DNA of 5,756 nucleotides from positions 1 through 5,756 of the forward strand of contig WQTQ01000080.1 in assembly GCA_009786175.1 (NCBI GenBank). The letters run 5' to 3'. Below, one piece after another: positions 5,203 through 5,756 of the stretch. The position numbers and the translations under genes are program-made. This stretch comes from Bacillota bacterium. GTDB taxonomy: Bacteria > Bacillota_A > Clostridia > Lachnospirales > WQUN01. The number at the start of each line of letters is the position of its first letter. Positions within the stretch are counted from its first letter, which is position 1. A model generated the notes under the pieces. That model did no database searches. It was not told the origin of the DNA and saw nothing but the letters and a program-made list of their open reading frames with translations.

Positions 5203-5756
5203 ATGGGAAGCGATTATTTGGATAGATGTACCGGTCTGGCCGTTATGGGCGGTACATTCGATCCTATTCACAACGGACACCTGGCAATTGCTGAGGCAGT
5301 ACTGCACCAGTTTAAGCCGCAAAAAGTACTTTTTATTCCCGCCGGAAAGCCGCCGCACAAACCGGACAAGCCGGTTTCTAACCCGGGCCTTCGCTACAGG
5401 ATGATTACACTTGCCATATGCACGCTGCCGGGGATTGACGCATCTTTAATGGAATTGGAACGAATCGGACCAAGTTATACTGTTGATACAATACGCGATT
5501 TACGGGAAAGTTGCCCTTCCGAATGCAAAATCTATTTCATAGTTGGCCAAGACGCATTGGAAAACATACTAACATGGAAAGATGCGGAAACTCTTTTGAC
5601 CCTATGCGAATTTATTGCCGTACCGCGCCCGGGGTATGATAAAAAAACGTTAAAATCGCTGATTGGCAAACTGGAAAAAAAATACGGCGCGATAATTCAC
5701 ATTTTAAAATGCCCAATGCTGGATATTTCAAGCACATACATCCGCGAATGTTTTGC
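5203..5756 (+). CDS. nadD: Nicotinate-nucleotide adenylyltransferase (3' end cut by window edge)
   Basis: Transfers AMP from ATP to nicotinate mononucleotide, giving deamido-NAD, the penultimate step of NAD synthesis; cytosolic. 184 residues are visible; the family is about 190-215, so only the last few tens of residues are missing. The nucleotidyltransferase signature GGTFDPIHNGH is at 16-26, with the HxGH-type ATP site. FIPAGKPPHK (38-47) is the substrate-binding loop, FIVGQDALENILTWKDAETLL (112-132) and VPRPGY (139-144) are typical NadD segments, and ISSTYIR (174-180) is the second ATP-binding motif. The start ATG at 5203 has AAAGGGGA 7 bases upstream and gives a slightly long N-terminus (14 residues before MGG). 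Clostridial nadD genes usually sit with obgE, yqeK and rsfS; here the upstream neighbour is a divergent gene of unknown function, so nadD heads its own unit. Confidence 0.97.
   Translation, partial: MGSDYLDRCTGLAVMGGTFDPIHNGHLAIAEAVLHQFKPQKVLFIPAGKPPHKPDKPVSNPGLRYRMITLAICTLPGIDASLMELERIGPSYTVDTIRDLRESCPSECKIYFIVGQDALENILTWKDAETLLTLCEFIAVPRPGYDKKTLKSLIGKLEKKYGAIIHILKCPMLDISSTYIRECF

Noticed and set aside
5111..5404. Plus-strand open frame overlapping the start of nadD in another frame
   Set aside because: The nadD frame carries unmistakable motifs; this frame crosses its promoter and ribosome-binding site.
1..5756. CRISPR arrays, insertion sequences, tRNA or rRNA genes, riboswitches, attachment sites
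   Set aside because: Read on both strands; no regularly spaced repeats, transposase motifs, terminal inverted repeats or recognisable structured RNA were seen.

Overview
The window looks like chromosomal DNA of an anaerobic, endospore-forming Firmicute of class Clostridia. The strongest signs are an adjacent SCIFF peptide gene and SCIFF radical-SAM maturase, a pair that is close to a hallmark of Clostridia, and a small gene for an alpha/beta-type small acid-soluble spore protein. Base composition looks intermediate (judged by eye, not counted). Shine-Dalgarno sequences are strong and GTG starts are used several times. Genes are tightly packed and no stretch over 300 bases lacks a gene. I see no mobile element, CRISPR array, tRNA or rRNA.

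Layout. (1) Positions 3097 down to 1, minus strand: a compact four-gene operon in the order scfA (SCIFF precursor peptide), scfB (radical SAM/SPASM maturase), yebC (TACO1-family translation factor) and an Eis-like GNAT acetyltransferase cut by the left edge. Intergenic gaps are 2, 3 and 0 bases, so translational coupling is likely. A good sigma-A-type promoter (TGGACA, 17 bp, TATTAT) lies just upstream of scfA. (2) Positions 3217-4133, plus strand: a 50-residue spore protein gene and, 2 bases later, a YqeM-like SAM-dependent methyltransferase. A candidate forespore (sigma-G/F-like) promoter precedes them, back to back with the scfA promoter. (3) A perfect 15-bp inverted repeat at 4124-4164 separates the methyltransferase from the convergent gene that follows. 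(4) Positions 5039-4170, minus strand: a 289-residue cysteine-containing protein of unknown function, with a strong ribosome-binding site and GTG start. It is possibly spore-related. (5) Positions 5203 to the right edge, plus strand: nadD, nicotinate-nucleotide adenylyltransferase, nearly complete, with its own extended -10 promoter.

How the parts fit. scfA and scfB form a complete precursor/maturase pair for a ranthipeptide, a ribosomally made peptide with thioether cross-links. No exporter or dedicated protease is visible here. yebC and the acetyltransferase are probably co-transcribed with the pair, but a functional link is only inference. The spore gene and the methyltransferase form a second short unit. 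nadD and the YqeM-like methyltransferase recall the yqe cluster of Bacillus, in which nadD (yqeJ) and yqeM are close neighbours; here an inverted gene of unknown function separates them.

I found no clearly new multi-gene system. The items most worth following up are the SCIFF-yebC-GNAT operon, the two back-to-back promoter regions that may join vegetative and sporulation transcription, and the unknown 289-residue protein.
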